This document shows, one piece after another, positions 39,256 through 46,571 of a DNA stretch of 64,000 nt (position 1 is the first letter of the stretch; each line of letters opens with the position of its first letter). The notes under the pieces are model-generated. The model saw only the letters and a program-made list of their open reading frames with translations. It was not told the DNA's origin and ran no database searches. The stretch spans positions 62,001-126,000 of IMG/VR virus record IMGVR_UViG_3300049460_000128; one strand, given 5' to 3'. The stretch is from a virus. Both the position numbers and the translations under genes were made by a program.

Positions 39256-39875
39256 ACATATTCAAATTAGACACTCAATTGGTATTTGATGCCAATCGTT
39301 TATGTTCTGAATTCCATCACTTCACAGCAACCATACCCAGAAGAGCCAGTCAACCTCAACGATATTGTGTCAACTACAGTGAAATGGATGTTGATGATGA
39401 AATGAGTTTGATTGCATTTACGAGTGGGAAAAGCCCAGCATTGGAAGAGTTGAAACAAACTATATTGGGTGATTACGAGTATCAATACGACGACCCCGCC
39501 AGTATAGCGTTCTTGCAAACGTGGACACCAGAGAATTTGTTAAAGGTGTATCACGGTACCTATACGGCCGACGTAGTCAAGCAAGTGGCTGAATGGGTAA
39601 GGGCCCGAGGTGGCATTTTGGGACCAATCCAATATTTTGAAATTCCTCCTTGCTACTGCTACATCTATCATCACGATAAGCCATCATTTTTCAACCTCCA
39701 CATACCAATTCAAACTCAGGTTGGTAATTTCTTCATTGCTGAAAATGAGCTGGGAACCATGCTTGATGCTGGACACCTATATGCTCTGAACACTACTGGT
39801 TATCACACCGCTCTGAATTCGTCCAAGCAGACACGAATTCATCTCGTCTTTACCGTTCTGAATAATTCCCTGTAA
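39243..39875 (+). CDS. putative 2-oxoglutarate/Fe(II) oxygenase, paralogue of 38647
   Basis: 210 aa. HHD at 143-145 (YIYHHDKPSFFNLHIPI), distal His188 (GYHTALNSSKQTRIHLVF) and Arg198. Shares LVFDANRLCSEF, LQTWTPENLLKVYHGTYTADVV with AFDADRLLSEF and MQSWNSDNILKPFQGSYTASVV next door, so they are a tandem duplicate. Last gene of the cluster. No terminator seen in the 79 bases that follow. Confidence 0.65.
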   Translation: MQTLNIFKLDTQLVFDANRLCSEFHHFTATIPRRASQPQRYCVNYSEMDVDDEMSLIAFTSGKSPALEELKQTILGDYEYQYDDPASIAFLQTWTPENLLKVYHGTYTADVVKQVAEWVRARGGILGPIQYFEIPPCYCYIYHHDKPSFFNLHIPIQTQVGNFFIAENELGTMLDAGHLYALNTTGYHTALNSSKQTRIHLVFTVLNNSL

Positions 39876-39954
39876 GACATACCACCAAATACGCCATTTA
39901 GTTGGTGCTTTGGTGTCGTGCCAGTTCAATCAATCGTGCTATGCTATGGGCGAT

Positions 39955-40395
39955 TCAAATCAATGGGTTTGGATCAATTGGCGGTGTTGCCTTGGCAGCT
40001 CGCCGTTTAGCCGCACGTTCAGTTGCTTCGCTGGATGTTTTGGCTGTGTGGCAAGGATGACACAGTGTCTGGAGATTACCCATCTGCCAGAAAGACAAGT
40101 CACCCTGTGCTTCGATTAACGGCTTGATGTGATCCATATGCCATTTTGGAAGACCTTTGCGGGCACAAATGGTACCACACGATTTGCATTTGCCTTGGTC
40201 GCGTCTCCAGACAGCCTGGCGTGTTTTCGTGGGCCAGAAGAGCAGTTTGTACTCGGCGACGCATTTGACGTGCCAACGCGCTTTGCTGACTTTACCGCGA
40301 GCAGTGTTGCCGATAGCTTCATTGCACCAACGGCATGTGCCCAAGGGTGCAGTTTCAAAGTGAGGGGGAAGGGGAGGGATACGATGTTTACTCAT
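39955..40395 (-). CDS. HNH endonuclease (McrA-like)
   Basis: 146 aa from the ATG at 40395 (MSKHRIPP). Zinc pairs CRWC (about 21-24), CKSC and CHPCH, plus MDHIKPL with the catalytic His, form an HNH fold. Probably a homing or host-DNA nuclease. The start region of the next plus-strand gene lies just beyond its ATG, and a late box (40401-40408) ends only five bases before the ATG. Confidence 0.85.
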   Translation of the reverse strand: MSKHRIPPLPPHFETAPLGTCRWCNEAIGNTARGKVSKARWHVKCVAEYKLLFWPTKTRQAVWRRDQGKCKSCGTICARKGLPKWHMDHIKPLIEAQGDLSFWQMGNLQTLCHPCHTAKTSSEATERAAKRRAAKATPPIDPNPLI

Positions 40396-40400
40396 ACGGA

Positions 40401-40408
40401 TATTTATG
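40401..40408 (-). promoter_or_regulatory. late-type box (CATAAATA) next to the HNH start
   Basis: Six bases from the ATG at 40395, so a transcript would be leaderless if the box is used. It overlaps the ATG of the divergent array gene (40406). Confidence 0.4.
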
Positions 40409-40699
40409 ACTGATATACGGCTAGTGCCATTTACAACAACAATTACAATACGGCAGTGTGCAGCGAACGTATGGCATTCTGAAGTGAAGGAACAACATGC
40501 AACCAGATTTTCCGTTTCGTATTTTCGATTCCACCACACGCTCGCTGAAGTGAGAACATATTACGAGAATGAATACAAGATCAAGTTGACTAAGGTTCAG
40601 TATATCTTGGAAGCAGACGGCGACACCAAGACGTTAGAAGATGATGCTGACTGGGTTATGGCAACATTGACATACCGCCCATTAAAGGATCAGGCATGA
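40406..40699 (+). CDS. small array-family protein (group C)
   Basis: 97 aa. TITIRQCAANVWHSEVKEQ strand region, HTLAEVRTYYENEYK helix, VQYILEADGDTKTL strand and EDDADWVMATLTY signature. First of the group C run. Overlaps the next gene by four bases. Confidence 0.75.
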   Translation: MTDIRLVPFTTTITIRQCAANVWHSEVKEQHATRFSVSYFRFHHTLAEVRTYYENEYKIKLTKVQYILEADGDTKTLEDDADWVMATLTYRPLKDQA

Positions 40700-40956
40700 A
40701 TCTTGGTACTATTCAACCTTTACGTGGGCGTAGTGCAAACGGTGAATGGGTGACCTATTGCGAGATCATCGTCTTCATCAATGAGTCACGTTGTGATAGG
40801 ACTGGCACCATTATGATATGGGATGACGTATGGGAAGCCATGAAGTCATTTGATACCAAATATGGCGACATCAAATGGACATGGCAAGATTCACATGGCG
40901 AGATTGAACTCGATACTGACGCAAACTTGATTTTGTGGAAACTGTCAAAGTTCTGA
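40696..40956 (+). CDS. small array-family protein (group C)
   Basis: 86 aa. VTYCEIIVFINESR strand pair, VWEAMKSFDTKYG helix, ends IELDTDANLILWKLSKF, where Asn-Leu replaces the usual Asp-Trp. Followed by intergenic element copy B. Confidence 0.72.
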   Translation: MNLGTIQPLRGRSANGEWVTYCEIIVFINESRCDRTGTIMIWDDVWEAMKSFDTKYGDIKWTWQDSHGEIELDTDANLILWKLSKF

Positions 40957-40970
40957 TCGAATTTCAAAAT

Positions 40971-41030
40971 ACCTACCTGGAGTTTACGACATCAGGTAGT
41001 CATTTCTTGACAGGATTCCTCAAAAATCCT
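40971..41030. repeat. intergenic element copy B (conserved core plus hairpin)
   Basis: Core 40971-40993 is identical over 23 bases to copy A at 17647-17669; after 18 bases follows AGGATT-CCTCAAA-AATCCT (41012-41030). Loop matches copy A (CCTCAA) while the stem differs yet still pairs. The core here can also form a CTACCTG/CAGGTAG hairpin. It lies in the gap between the group C run and the convergent kinase-like gene. Confidence 0.75.
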
Positions 41031-41066
41031 CATATCTATGATCTCAACAATCTCTTGATTGTATCA

Positions 41067-41948
41067 TCATTGGTGTCCTTTACTCTTCATAAAAGCATCG
41101 AGGTCATCCATTGGAGTATTGTCAGTATTGGGTTTAACCATGTTGTTCATTGATGTTTTGCTTGCATTGGACTTCATAGCTTTCTTACCTTCGTTCTCAT
41201 CACGGAATAGTTTCTCATCGAACTTATAGAATGCACGATTCAGCATTAGGTCATCTGTATTTGCTATTGGGTCCAGGATAACCAGTTGATCGTCTCGCAT
41301 GATGAAGTTTTCGTCGTGTAGGTCTAGGGTGAAGCCCAATTGTTTGATGTCATGTAGGGTGGTCAGGAACAACTTTAGTTCATCGCCCAGGATATCTGGT
41401 TTATAGTTCATGTGATGATAACCGGACAGGTATTTGGTGAATTGGGTCAGGATAGGTATTTCGGAGTCTTGTAGGCGATCGAAGTAGAAGAGTGCGGTAG
41501 CCAGTTTGATGGTTGTTATATCAACTTCGCCGTCGTCTATTTCTGCGAATTGTTCTTCATATGGTTGGTATTTGAGGTCGAAGCGATAGTTGAGGATTGA
41601 TCTATTGCTTGCCAGTTTTTCCATTTTGACGAAGTTCACATAGTCTGGTGCGTCAGCGTGTCGGATGAAGAAAGCTGGCATCTTTTTTATCTGGCTAGTG
41701 AACTTTGGCAATAGTGGGTTGCTTTCATGTGTCTTGCAGTATTGTACGAATGCTGTGTATGCTGAGTCCAGAAGCCAGAATTTATAAACGGAGTCACCGA
41801 TCATTACAGCGGCGCCGTTAGCGCCTTGTCCCAGGAGTTTGATAGGGCCGTTGCCGTAAGTTGCTCGGAATTGGTCCAGGACTTCGGTGGCGGTCATATC
41901 GTGGAAACGTTTAACGCCTGTGAGTTCCATGAGTTCTTTGTATCGCAT
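41067..41948 (-). CDS. protein-kinase-like protein
   Basis: 293 aa. Gly-rich loop LGQGANGAAV (39-48) with Lys56 (VYKFW), catalytic loop LDLHDENF (208-215) and metal Asp226 (VILDPIAN): the core of a protein-kinase fold. The C-terminal 50 residues are charged and disordered. Late box AATAAATA and AGGGAA site upstream. Targets could be host or phage proteins late in infection. The coding strand is A/C-rich by eye, opposite to most genes here, which hints at inversion. Confidence 0.78.
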   Translation of the reverse strand: MRYKELMELTGVKRFHDMTATEVLDQFRATYGNGPIKLLGQGANGAAVMIGDSVYKFWLLDSAYTAFVQYCKTHESNPLLPKFTSQIKKMPAFFIRHADAPDYVNFVKMEKLASNRSILNYRFDLKYQPYEEQFAEIDDGEVDITTIKLATALFYFDRLQDSEIPILTQFTKYLSGYHHMNYKPDILGDELKLFLTTLHDIKQLGFTLDLHDENFIMRDDQLVILDPIANTDDLMLNRAFYKFDEKLFRDENEGKKAMKSNASKTSMNNMVKPNTDNTPMDDLDAFMKSKGHQ

Positions 41949-41970
41949 TTGGTAATTCCCTAGAAATCAA

Positions 41971-41978
41971 TATTTATT
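41971..41978 (-). promoter_or_regulatory. late promoter (AATAAATA) for the kinase-like gene
   Basis: 23 bases before the ATG at 41948; directly abuts the ATG of the divergent array gene at 41979. Confidence 0.62.
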
Positions 41979-42215
41979 ATGAAGCAATATCGTATTAGTC
42001 AGACCAAGTGGACGGAGCGGATGTTTTGGACGTATATGATTGATGAGCGTCGTGCTCGTGGTCCGTATTTTGAGATGACGATTGTTCGTTGTTTGCGGGA
42101 GATCATGATTGATGTTGGTGATATGCCGTTTGTCATTAACATTGACCTTCCAGGGATCAAGGAGTTATTGGAGGATGAATCGCAGGTTGTTATGGCGATG
42201 TTGCGTCATACATAG
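41979..42215 (+). CDS. small array-family protein (group C)
   Basis: 78 aa. MFWTYMIDERRARG, MTIVRCLREIMIDVG helix, FVINIDLPGIKEL strand, then LEDESQVVMAMLRHT. The leader is just the late box of the opposite gene, so its promoter is unclear. Confidence 0.68.
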   Translation: MKQYRISQTKWTERMFWTYMIDERRARGPYFEMTIVRCLREIMIDVGDMPFVINIDLPGIKELLEDESQVVMAMLRHT

Positions 42216-42229
42216 TGGCAAATGGGGTT

Positions 42230-42258
42230 TTGATTAATTGGATGGATATTGTTAGCAT
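42230..42258 (+). promoter_or_regulatory. sigma70-type promoter close to the start codon (TTGATT-17-TAGCAT)
   Basis: -35 TTGATT (42230-42235), 17-base spacer, -10 TAGCAT (42253-42258). The ATG at 42265 begins six bases later, so the transcript should be leaderless. Confidence 0.5.
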
Positions 42259-42264
42259 TGCCAC

Positions 42265-42549
42265 ATGAACAGATATGCTTTTATAAAGACAATGGATAAG
42301 AATGGCTGTTTCGCCTATTGGGACGGGTACATTCTTCGTGATGGTGAATCACTGATGACGGCTGTATACCATCGTAGATCCAAATGGTGGGTGCAATGCC
42401 TCATGGATGCGTATGATATCATGATCGAGGATGGTTACATAGCTGACCATATTGAGTATGAAGTCAATTTGTGTGAACCAAATGGTGTAGTGATTACGAC
42501 GATTACCAATGAGGGTGATTGGGCGTTAGCGAGATTAACATATGAATAA
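42265..42549 (+). CDS. small array-family protein (group C)
   Basis: 94 aa. CFAYWDGYILRDG strand pair, WVQCLMDAYDIMIEDGYI helix, IEYEVNLCEPNGVVITTI and NEGDWALARLTYE signature. First gene from the promoter at 42230. Overlaps the next gene by eight bases. Confidence 0.75.
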   Translation: MNRYAFIKTMDKNGCFAYWDGYILRDGESLMTAVYHRRSKWWVQCLMDAYDIMIEDGYIADHIEYEVNLCEPNGVVITTITNEGDWALARLTYE

Positions 42550-42778
42550 AGTTTTGTTTCCGAGTTTTCAACACACGAGTGGAGTTGGCGTGTATGCCCA
42601 TGGTATCAATTGGCCGCGAGAAGATGGCGAGTTGTTGCGGTATTTTTTCAAAGATCGTGAATCGGTGTTGCGATATTTTGCCAGCCGTCTGTCGTTATTT
42701 CCAGGCGTGGAATTTTACTTCGTTGATCCGGAAGGCAATGAAAGTCTTATTACGCCCGACAAATGGATCAATGAATAA
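42542..42778 (+). CDS. array-family protein lacking the terminal helix (group C)
   Basis: 78 aa. Same order of elements (GVGVYAHGINW, SVLRYFASRLSLFPG, EFYFVDPEGNESLI), but the protein ends TPDKWINE: the D-x-W point is reached and the A-x-L helix is missing. It may be a truncated or naturally short member. Overlaps both neighbours. Confidence 0.65.
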   Translation: MNKVLFPSFQHTSGVGVYAHGINWPREDGELLRYFFKDRESVLRYFASRLSLFPGVEFYFVDPEGNESLITPDKWINE

Positions 42779-43067
42779 ACTGATTCTTGTTGTTCATCCG
42801 TTACCAGGCATTCATCGTGCCTGGACCAACCAGTCTAGTATTTGGTGTGTATATGGCCCAAACAATAGTAAGTGGCCTGTGATCAATGGTCATGCTGAGA
42901 TTGCGTATGTGTACAGTTTGCGGGAAGTCTATGACCGCTTTATGACACCAGAGGGTCAGGCAAAATATGGTGGTCCGTTTGAGACTGTTGTTCGTATTGA
43001 GGGTCAACCGGAAGATGTGCTGATCAGTGATGCTGATTGGGCAGTTGCCATGTTGAAATACAGCTAG
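42771..43067 (+). CDS. small array-family protein (group C)
   Basis: 98 aa from ATG 42771, inside the last codons of the previous gene. SIWCVYGPNNSKWP, YSLREVYDRFMTPEGQAK helix, FETVVRIEGQPEDVLI strand and SDADWAVAMLKYS, a textbook group C ending. Confidence 0.75.
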   Translation: MNKLILVVHPLPGIHRAWTNQSSIWCVYGPNNSKWPVINGHAEIAYVYSLREVYDRFMTPEGQAKYGGPFETVVRIEGQPEDVLISDADWAVAMLKYS

Positions 43068-43096
43068 TTGTTATCTGGCAACCATACCAGTACCAT
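43068..43096 (+). promoter_or_regulatory. sigma70-type promoter close to the start codon (TTGTTA-17-TACCAT)
   Basis: -35 TTGTTA (43068-43073), 17-base spacer, -10 TACCAT (43091-43096); the ATG at 43103 follows after six bases. Same geometry as 42230 and 29388. Confidence 0.5.
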
Positions 43097-43105
43097 GCTG
43101 GTATG
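43083..43105 (+). promoter_or_regulatory. hairpin or operator including the start codon
   Basis: CATACCAG (43083-43090) pairs with CTGGTATG (43098-43105), whose last three bases are the start codon. It overlaps the -10 box at 43091. If transcription begins at the ATG the left arm is not in the RNA, so it would then be a DNA operator. Confidence 0.45.
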
Positions 43106-43417
43106 CACACTTTTATCATTGCCAAAATGCCCGCAGACTCGTTGGGTTGGACTTCGTATACCCTTTGGAGTACTGAGTCAATTGACACGCTCAAATGCTG
43201 TTATGATGATGGTGTGGGCATTGTGGATCATTTTTCCGAGTATCACAAATGGGCGAAAGCCATCTACGACAATCCAGGTGCGGGTCGTGTGATTCTTACC
43301 GTTGATAGTCAGACCATTGATCATCAGACTGGTAATCCGGGTGATGATATATGTCATGTTGAAATTACAAGTGATGCCGATTGGGCTGTTGCTGTTTTGA
43401 GTTATCCAATTGCATGA
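43103..43417 (+). CDS. small array-family protein (group C)
   Basis: 104 aa. Has SYTLWSTESIDTLKCCYDDG and HKWAKAIYDNPGAGRVILTVDS, ends CHVEITSDADWAVAVLSYPIA. Slightly longer than siblings in the middle. Four-base overlap with the next gene. Confidence 0.73.
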   Translation: MHTFIIAKMPADSLGWTSYTLWSTESIDTLKCCYDDGVGIVDHFSEYHKWAKAIYDNPGAGRVILTVDSQTIDHQTGNPGDDICHVEITSDADWAVAVLSYPIA

Positions 43418-43716
43418 AAAAACCCACCATTCCTCGTTTACCATTTCGTTTTATCCATATTGAGTTGACTAGGCCAACCCTGCGCCTCATTTATTTCTAC
43501 CCCAAGTGGGAAGTATCTGGATATAGGGGTGAGTTGACGCAGTTTCGCAATGTCGTTAATCGTGGTGCCACATTACGGGAAGTTAAGACATTGCTCGATG
43601 CTGATCCATATGTTGTTTCGACCACTCAGATAACTATATTGGATGGCGGACGTCGAATACCGGTTCTTACTGATGAGGATTGGGTTATGTTGATCTTGGG
43701 AGAGTCGCCGTCTTGA
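43414..43716 (+). CDS. small array-family protein (group C)
   Basis: 100 aa from ATG 43414. TLRLIYFYPKWEVSGY strand, ATLREVKTLLDADPYV helix, TTQITILDGGRRIPVL strand, TDEDWVMLILGESPS ending. Confidence 0.74.
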   Translation: MKKPTIPRLPFRFIHIELTRPTLRLIYFYPKWEVSGYRGELTQFRNVVNRGATLREVKTLLDADPYVVSTTQITILDGGRRIPVLTDEDWVMLILGESPS

Positions 43717-43725
43717 TGGTGACTT

Positions 43726-43974
43726 ATGAGACGAATAAAGGTTAGAAAGTTTGACATATATCAGGAATTTAGCTCAATAGCGTGTTACGACCGGCATTTT
43801 GCCTTTCATAGCTACTGGGTGTCATTGCGGGACTGTTATGACGCACTGGTGACGAATGGTGACGTCTCTGGACGTTATAGGATAGAGATTAAGCTCGAAG
43901 GCGAAACAATGGTACTTGAGGATGATGGCGATTGGGCAGTTGCATTGATAAAGTGGAGTCATGTTAAGTTTTGA
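43726..43974 (+). CDS. small array-family protein (group C)
   Basis: 82 aa. Compact type example: KFDIYQEFSSIACYDRHF strands, VSLRDCYDALVTNGD helix, YRIEIKLEGETMVL strand and EDDGDWAVALIKW signature. Nine bases after the previous stop, overlaps the next by 14. Confidence 0.75.
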   Translation: MRRIKVRKFDIYQEFSSIACYDRHFAFHSYWVSLRDCYDALVTNGDVSGRYRIEIKLEGETMVLEDDGDWAVALIKWSHVKF

Positions 43975-44194
43975 TTATTATTTGATGCTTAGAAGCGATC
44001 GTACCGTTGATGTGTACGATCGCCACCATACTGCCCATGGTACGTATTCATCGATTGCTAAATGTCAGGAGTTCTTGATGCCTTGGGTTCTATCACGTAA
44101 GGAAACGGTTGGTACAATATCAGATGGCAAATGGATTCCACTAATGGATGACGGTGACTGGGTGATGTTTTTATTGAGTCGTTCAAATGGCTGA
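43961..44194 (+). CDS. small array-family protein (group C)
   Basis: 77 aa. YYLMLRSDRTVDVYDRHH, SIAKCQEFLMPWVL helix, TVGTISDGKWIPLM strand, DDGDWVMFLLSRSNG ending. DVYDRHHTAHGTY resembles ACYDRHFAFHSYW in the gene upstream, so these two are close relatives. Confidence 0.73.
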   Translation: MLSFDYYLMLRSDRTVDVYDRHHTAHGTYSSIAKCQEFLMPWVLSRKETVGTISDGKWIPLMDDGDWVMFLLSRSNG

Positions 44195-44468
44195 CACTAC
44201 ATCCAATTCTCAAGGTTGGTCTCGTGAAAACGAAATTAGGATAGGTCCTTTCATTATTGATGGGGTTTGTTGTGCATGGGTTATCTGGGGTCATGACCGA
44301 ACCTATACCAAATGGATACAAAGTTTGAGTTCGTTGGTTGAGTGCAGGGAGTATTTGATGACACGTAATCTTTTGGGTGATGTAACATTGAGTATTATGG
44401 ATTATCCATCGTTCCAATTGGTGGATGAGACGGATTGGGCATTGGCTATGTTGACGCACGGACGGTAA
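44187..44468 (+). CDS. small array-family protein (group C)
   Basis: 93 aa. VCCAWVIWGHDRTYTKWI, LSSLVECREYLMTRNLLG helix, VTLSIMDYPSFQLV strand, DETDWALAMLTHGR ending. Eight-base overlap with the preceding gene. Confidence 0.74.
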   Translation: MADTTSNSQGWSRENEIRIGPFIIDGVCCAWVIWGHDRTYTKWIQSLSSLVECREYLMTRNLLGDVTLSIMDYPSFQLVDETDWALAMLTHGR

Positions 44469-44469
44469 A

Positions 44470-44736
44470 ATGGTTGATATCCCACATGTAACGCACATAA
44501 CGGTGGTTGAAGGGCGGTTGGCCAACTACCACAATATTGAGTGGATCGTTGTGATTCTTGATCCTTACTTGCTCACCGGCTTTACCTCGATTCGGGAGAT
44601 GTATGAGCACCTGCGCGATAAGAATTATTTTGCGGGCGAATTTATGATGACGATCAAGCATGGCTCGTTTGGTACTATCAACATCACCCATGAAAATTTG
44701 GAAGAGCAGATGGCGATTGCGTTTTTGACCTTATGA
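44470..44736 (+). CDS. small array-family protein (group C, divergent end)
   Basis: 88 aa. NIEWIVVILDPYLL, SIREMYEHLRDKNYFAG helix, FMMTIKHGSFGTI strand; ends THENLEEQMAIAFLTL, where the Trp is replaced by Gln-Met but the A-x-L helix is kept. Confidence 0.7.
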   Translation: MVDIPHVTHITVVEGRLANYHNIEWIVVILDPYLLTGFTSIREMYEHLRDKNYFAGEFMMTIKHGSFGTINITHENLEEQMAIAFLTL

Positions 44737-44972
44737 ATCAAGTCTACATCAACGACCTCCATCATCATGATTTCGTATTTTTCACGGTGCGTCATGGGCC
44801 GCATTTTGGAAGCATGACGACCAAAATATTCAACACGTTCCATGACGCATGTCGCTTTGCCCTAAACTCCCACGACATTGAGCGCCCATATGAGGCATCG
44901 GTGGTTATAGGCAACACCTTATACAAGCCCGAGAATGAAGAAGATTGGGCTATTTTGTTATTGACCGCATGA
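44733..44972 (+). CDS. small array-family protein (group C)
   Basis: 79 aa. FVFFTVRHGPHFGSM, TFHDACRFALNSHDI helix, EASVVIGNTLYKPE strand, NEEDWAILLLTA ending. Four-base overlaps on both sides. Confidence 0.74.
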   Translation: MNQVYINDLHHHDFVFFTVRHGPHFGSMTTKIFNTFHDACRFALNSHDIERPYEASVVIGNTLYKPENEEDWAILLLTA

Positions 44973-45520
44973 AACCAAGACTCGAAATTAGGCTAAGTTG
45001 GTCGCAAGATGTGTTTCAAGTCTACATCGAAGATCGAATACAAGGTCAAGTGGTCCATGAATCTCGTAGATTCATGCGTCAACAATTGGGCTCATTGGAA
45101 ATGGTGCCAGTTGTACTGCAACACTTGGGCTTGCGAATAGAAGATCATGCCTGTTATGTGATACACGAAGGGGCATATCGTCGTGTAATAACCAATGATG
45201 GTCCCGCACCACCTAGAGGTGGTGGCCTCCAGGGTGCTGATTGTTTTGAAACCTTTGATGATTTGCGGGCATTGCATCACAAATATAATCCCACCATACA
45301 TTACGTCAACTCCATGACCCTAGTAATTGAACGCAAGAACGGCTACTTCCAGATTCGTCAATTGGGTGGTCCCACCTGGCATTGGCCTGAAACCATGCAG
45401 GAAGCCAAACGTCTAATGCTTCAAAGTCATCCTCGCTATCAACATGGCTATGTTGTTGATGGGGATTTTCACGAACTCGAGACTGATGAGGATTGGGTCA
45501 TGGCTGCATTGACGTTATGA
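44969..45520 (+). CDS. double-domain array-family protein (group C)
   Basis: 183 aa, twice the usual size. The first half (1-85) has the family order but stops at AYRRVITNDGPAPP without the terminal helix; a Gly/Pro linker (PPRGGGLQG) follows; the second half ends VDGDFHELETDEDWVMAALTL. It looks like a fusion of two neighbouring members. Confidence 0.72.
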   Translation: MKPRLEIRLSWSQDVFQVYIEDRIQGQVVHESRRFMRQQLGSLEMVPVVLQHLGLRIEDHACYVIHEGAYRRVITNDGPAPPRGGGLQGADCFETFDDLRALHHKYNPTIHYVNSMTLVIERKNGYFQIRQLGGPTWHWPETMQEAKRLMLQSHPRYQHGYVVDGDFHELETDEDWVMAALTL

Positions 45521-45774
45521 TTGAACTGAACATTTATCCACGCATGTCATGGAATTATGACCAAGGCAAGCAGACTCTGAACTATGTCGCACAAGTGTTC
45601 AATGGTCGAGAGATTCGTATGGCTCTGAGCTATGATACTGTTTACGAATGCTATACCGCCTTGCGTGAGTGTGGGTTCCTTGAACGAGATTATACCGCTT
45701 GTGTTATGATCGATGGGGTGGTGCATCATCCGACTGACGATACCACGTGGATGATGGTATTGTTGAGTAGCTAA
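45517..45774 (+). CDS. small array-family protein (group C)
   Basis: 85 aa from ATG 45517. LNYVAQVFNGREIRM, TVYECYTALRECGFLE helix, YTACVMIDGVVHHP strand, TDDTTWMMVLLSS ending. Last of the uninterrupted run. Confidence 0.73.
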   Translation: MIELNIYPRMSWNYDQGKQTLNYVAQVFNGREIRMALSYDTVYECYTALRECGFLERDYTACVMIDGVVHHPTDDTTWMMVLLSS

Positions 45775-45780
45775 AACATA

Positions 45781-45809
45781 TTGATACCGTGATGTGGTAT
45801 GCCTATCCT
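45781..45809 (+). promoter_or_regulatory. sigma70-type promoter (TTGATA-17-TATCCT)
   Basis: -35 TTGATA (45781-45786), 17-base spacer, -10 TATCCT (45804-45809). 34 bases before the ATG at 45844. Confidence 0.6.
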
Positions 45810-45843
45810 GTATTTTTAACTACAAACCACATCATACACCATC

Positions 45844-46563
45844 ATGTCAGCTCAACCAGAACTCGTGCCAAATCTGCACAATATCATCACTCTGCCAGAT
45901 ACCAAAGCTCCAAACAAAAAGCATCCCAGTAACAAAGACAACTTCACCTACGGGATTGTTACCAATCTAATCAGTGACGAAATCAAAGATCATTCCATCT
46001 TCACTATGGACAACTCTGCTCGTTTCAGTATGACGGTCACTCGTCCGGTATGTCTGGGTACGCAGGACAATATTCCAGGCAGCAACAAGAAAAAGAACAA
46101 AGCCTACAATGTGGCTGGCGTATACATTATCTGGCAAGTGAAGCGTGCTGAAATTCTCCACTTTCTCCTGAAATTCGACAATGGTGATTTGGACTACATG
46201 TTCAAGAACTACGCTTGCTATTTTGGTGAATCTGATACTGCAAAACCAAGCGATGGCATTGGTGGTCGGGTCAACAGTCTGCGTCGTGATGTTGTAAAGC
46301 AATTGGCTGCAAATGTGGCTCCTGCTAGGTCAACCAGCAAAGAAGCCAGTGCGTATAAGCTTGCCCAACAGATGCTGGCCAACTATGCGTTGTATGTTGA
46401 ACCAAATGCTGGTTTCACTACTGCGGTTGATTGTCTGTTTGCCAGTTACGTTGATATTGCTACCATCCAGGGGTATAATGGCCAAGCTGTTGAGAGTGAC
46501 TGGGTTGAGCGTACTCTCATCATGACTTACAAACACAATGGTTTACTGGTGAATCAAAAATAA
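45844..46563 (+). CDS. unassigned 239-aa protein
   Basis: Begins MSAQPELVPNLHNIITLPD; Lys-rich segment NNIPGSNKKKNKAYN-like near 77-90; helical C-terminal half. No family recognised, no array signature. Own sigma70-type promoter, so probably early. The start lacks a clear ribosome site (CACCATC precedes it). Confidence 0.75.
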   Translation: MSAQPELVPNLHNIITLPDTKAPNKKHPSNKDNFTYGIVTNLISDEIKDHSIFTMDNSARFSMTVTRPVCLGTQDNIPGSNKKKNKAYNVAGVYIIWQVKRAEILHFLLKFDNGDLDYMFKNYACYFGESDTAKPSDGIGGRVNSLRRDVVKQLAANVAPARSTSKEASAYKLAQQMLANYALYVEPNAGFTTAVDCLFASYVDIATIQGYNGQAVESDWVERTLIMTYKHNGLLVNQK

Positions 46564-46571
46564 GGAAGTAT

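Noticed and set aside
39876-39954. Small gene or promoter between the last oxygenase and the HNH gene
   Set aside because: No open frame with a start, and -35/-10 candidates have wrong spacing.
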